From contig NZ_CP084876.1 in the NCBI RefSeq assembly GCF_020525925.1, positions 4,836,001 through 4,900,000 of the forward strand: DNA of 64,000 bases, in the 5' to 3' direction. The notes under the pieces were generated by a model. It ran no database searches and was not told where the DNA came from. It was given only the letters and a program-made list of their open reading frames with translations. Both the position numbers and the translations under genes were made by a program. Below, in pieces: positions 63,522-64,000 of this stretch (the first letter of the stretch is position 1; every line of letters starts with the position of its first letter). Origin of the DNA: Klebsiella quasipneumoniae subsp. quasipneumoniae (lineage in GTDB: Bacteria; Pseudomonadota; Gammaproteobacteria; Enterobacterales; Enterobacteriaceae).

Positions 63522-64000
63522 TCCTGCTGCTGTGCAGCGCGTCAGCCACCGCCGGGTTATTCGACGCGCCGGGGCGCTCGAACTTTGTGCCTGCTGACCA
63601 GGCCTTCGCCTTTGACTTTCAGCAGCAACAGCATGACCTCAACCTGAGCTGGCAAATCAAGGATGGTTACTATCTTTATCGTCAACAGTTTACCTTCCGC
63701 GCCGCCGGGGCGACGATCGCCGAACCGGCGCTGCCGGCGGGCGAGTGGCATGAGGATGAGTTTTACGGCAAAAGCGAGATCTTTCGTCAGCGCCTGACTG
63801 TCCCGGTCACGGTGAAGCAGGCGGACAAAGACGCCACCCTCACCGTCACCTGGCAGGGCTGCGCCGATGCCGGATTCTGTTATCCGCCGGAGACCAAAGT
63901 GATCCCGCTGAGCGCCGTGCTGGCGGCTTCGGCAGATGGCCGGGCGACCACCATTGCCCCTGCGCCGCCGGCGAGCAGCCGTCCGGCGTTCAACCCGCCG
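63497..64000 (+). CDS. dsbD: DsbD thiol:disulfide interchange protein (N-terminal part, runs off the window)
   Basis: 168 codons are visible from ATG 63497. Signal peptide [19 protein letters not shown], then the periplasmic alpha domain: [32 protein letters not shown] and the redox pair in [16 protein letters not shown]. DsbD carries electrons from cytoplasmic thioredoxin to DsbC, DsbG and CcmG. The TM and C-terminal thioredoxin domains lie past the window end. It overlaps cutA, as in E. coli. Confidence 0.96.
   Translation, partial: MAYRIFTLILLLCSASATAGLFDAPGRSNFVPADQAFAFDFQQQQHDLNLSWQIKDGYYLYRQQFTFRAAGATIAEPALPAGEWHEDEFYGKSEIFRQRLTVPVTVKQADKDATLTVTWQGCADAGFCYPPETKVIPLSAVLAASADGRATTIAPAPPASSRPAFNPP

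Overview
This window is a piece of an enterobacterial chromosome. Nearly every backbone protein reads as a close homologue of an E. coli K-12 protein, and gene order follows the E. coli fklB to dsbD region in reverse. The GC-rich codon use, the absence of ampC between frdD and blc, and the accessory fimbrial genes point to Klebsiella or a very close relative. The genus is an inference from content, not from a database comparison.

Layout. 0-3.3 kb: fklB, ytfB and the ribosomal operon rpsF-priB-rpsR-rplI. 3.5-9.0 kb: stress and accessory genes, namely yjfY, an MFS transporter, a 5'-truncated ulaF remnant, yjfP, bsmA, yjfN and aidB. The rest of the ula (ascorbate) locus is missing. 9.1-14.6 kb: rlmB, rnr, nsrR, purA and yjeT. 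14.8-15.1 kb: a lone double-glycine-leader (microcin-like) peptide gene. 15.2-26.6 kb: the long nnr-tsaE-amiB-mutL-miaA-hfq-hflX-hflK-hflC run, with queG diverging. 26.9-36.0 kb: three tandem tRNA-Gly(GCC) genes, an orphan arginine-binding-like protein, orn, rsgA, psd, mscM and yjeM. 36.2-44.0 kb: epmA, frdABCD, blc, gdx with a guanidine-II riboswitch, ecnB, ecnA, efp and epmB.

44.1-55.3 kb is a visibly AT-richer accessory block lying between epmB and yjeJ, which are neighbours in E. coli. It holds a membrane-anchored winged-helix regulator, a four-gene chaperone/usher fimbrial operon, and a class II microcin-like unit: a Gly-rich double-glycine-leader peptide, a CvaA-like membrane fusion protein and a CvaB-like ABC exporter with an N-terminal C39 peptidase. 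A YjeJ-like gene follows the exporter by 14 nt. 55.3-64 kb returns to backbone: yjeI, groEL, groES, yjeH, fxsA, aspA, dcuA, cutA and the start of dsbD.

The most interesting signal is a two-peptide secretion system split over 36 kb. The lone peptide gene at 14.8 kb and the exporter-linked gene at 50.5 kb share a leader (8 of 15 positions identical) and related upstream DNA. A near-identical 17-bp element also lies in front of both the fimbrial operon and the exporter-linked peptide, so the fimbriae, peptides and membrane-bound regulator may form one regulon. No dedicated immunity gene is visible for either peptide.
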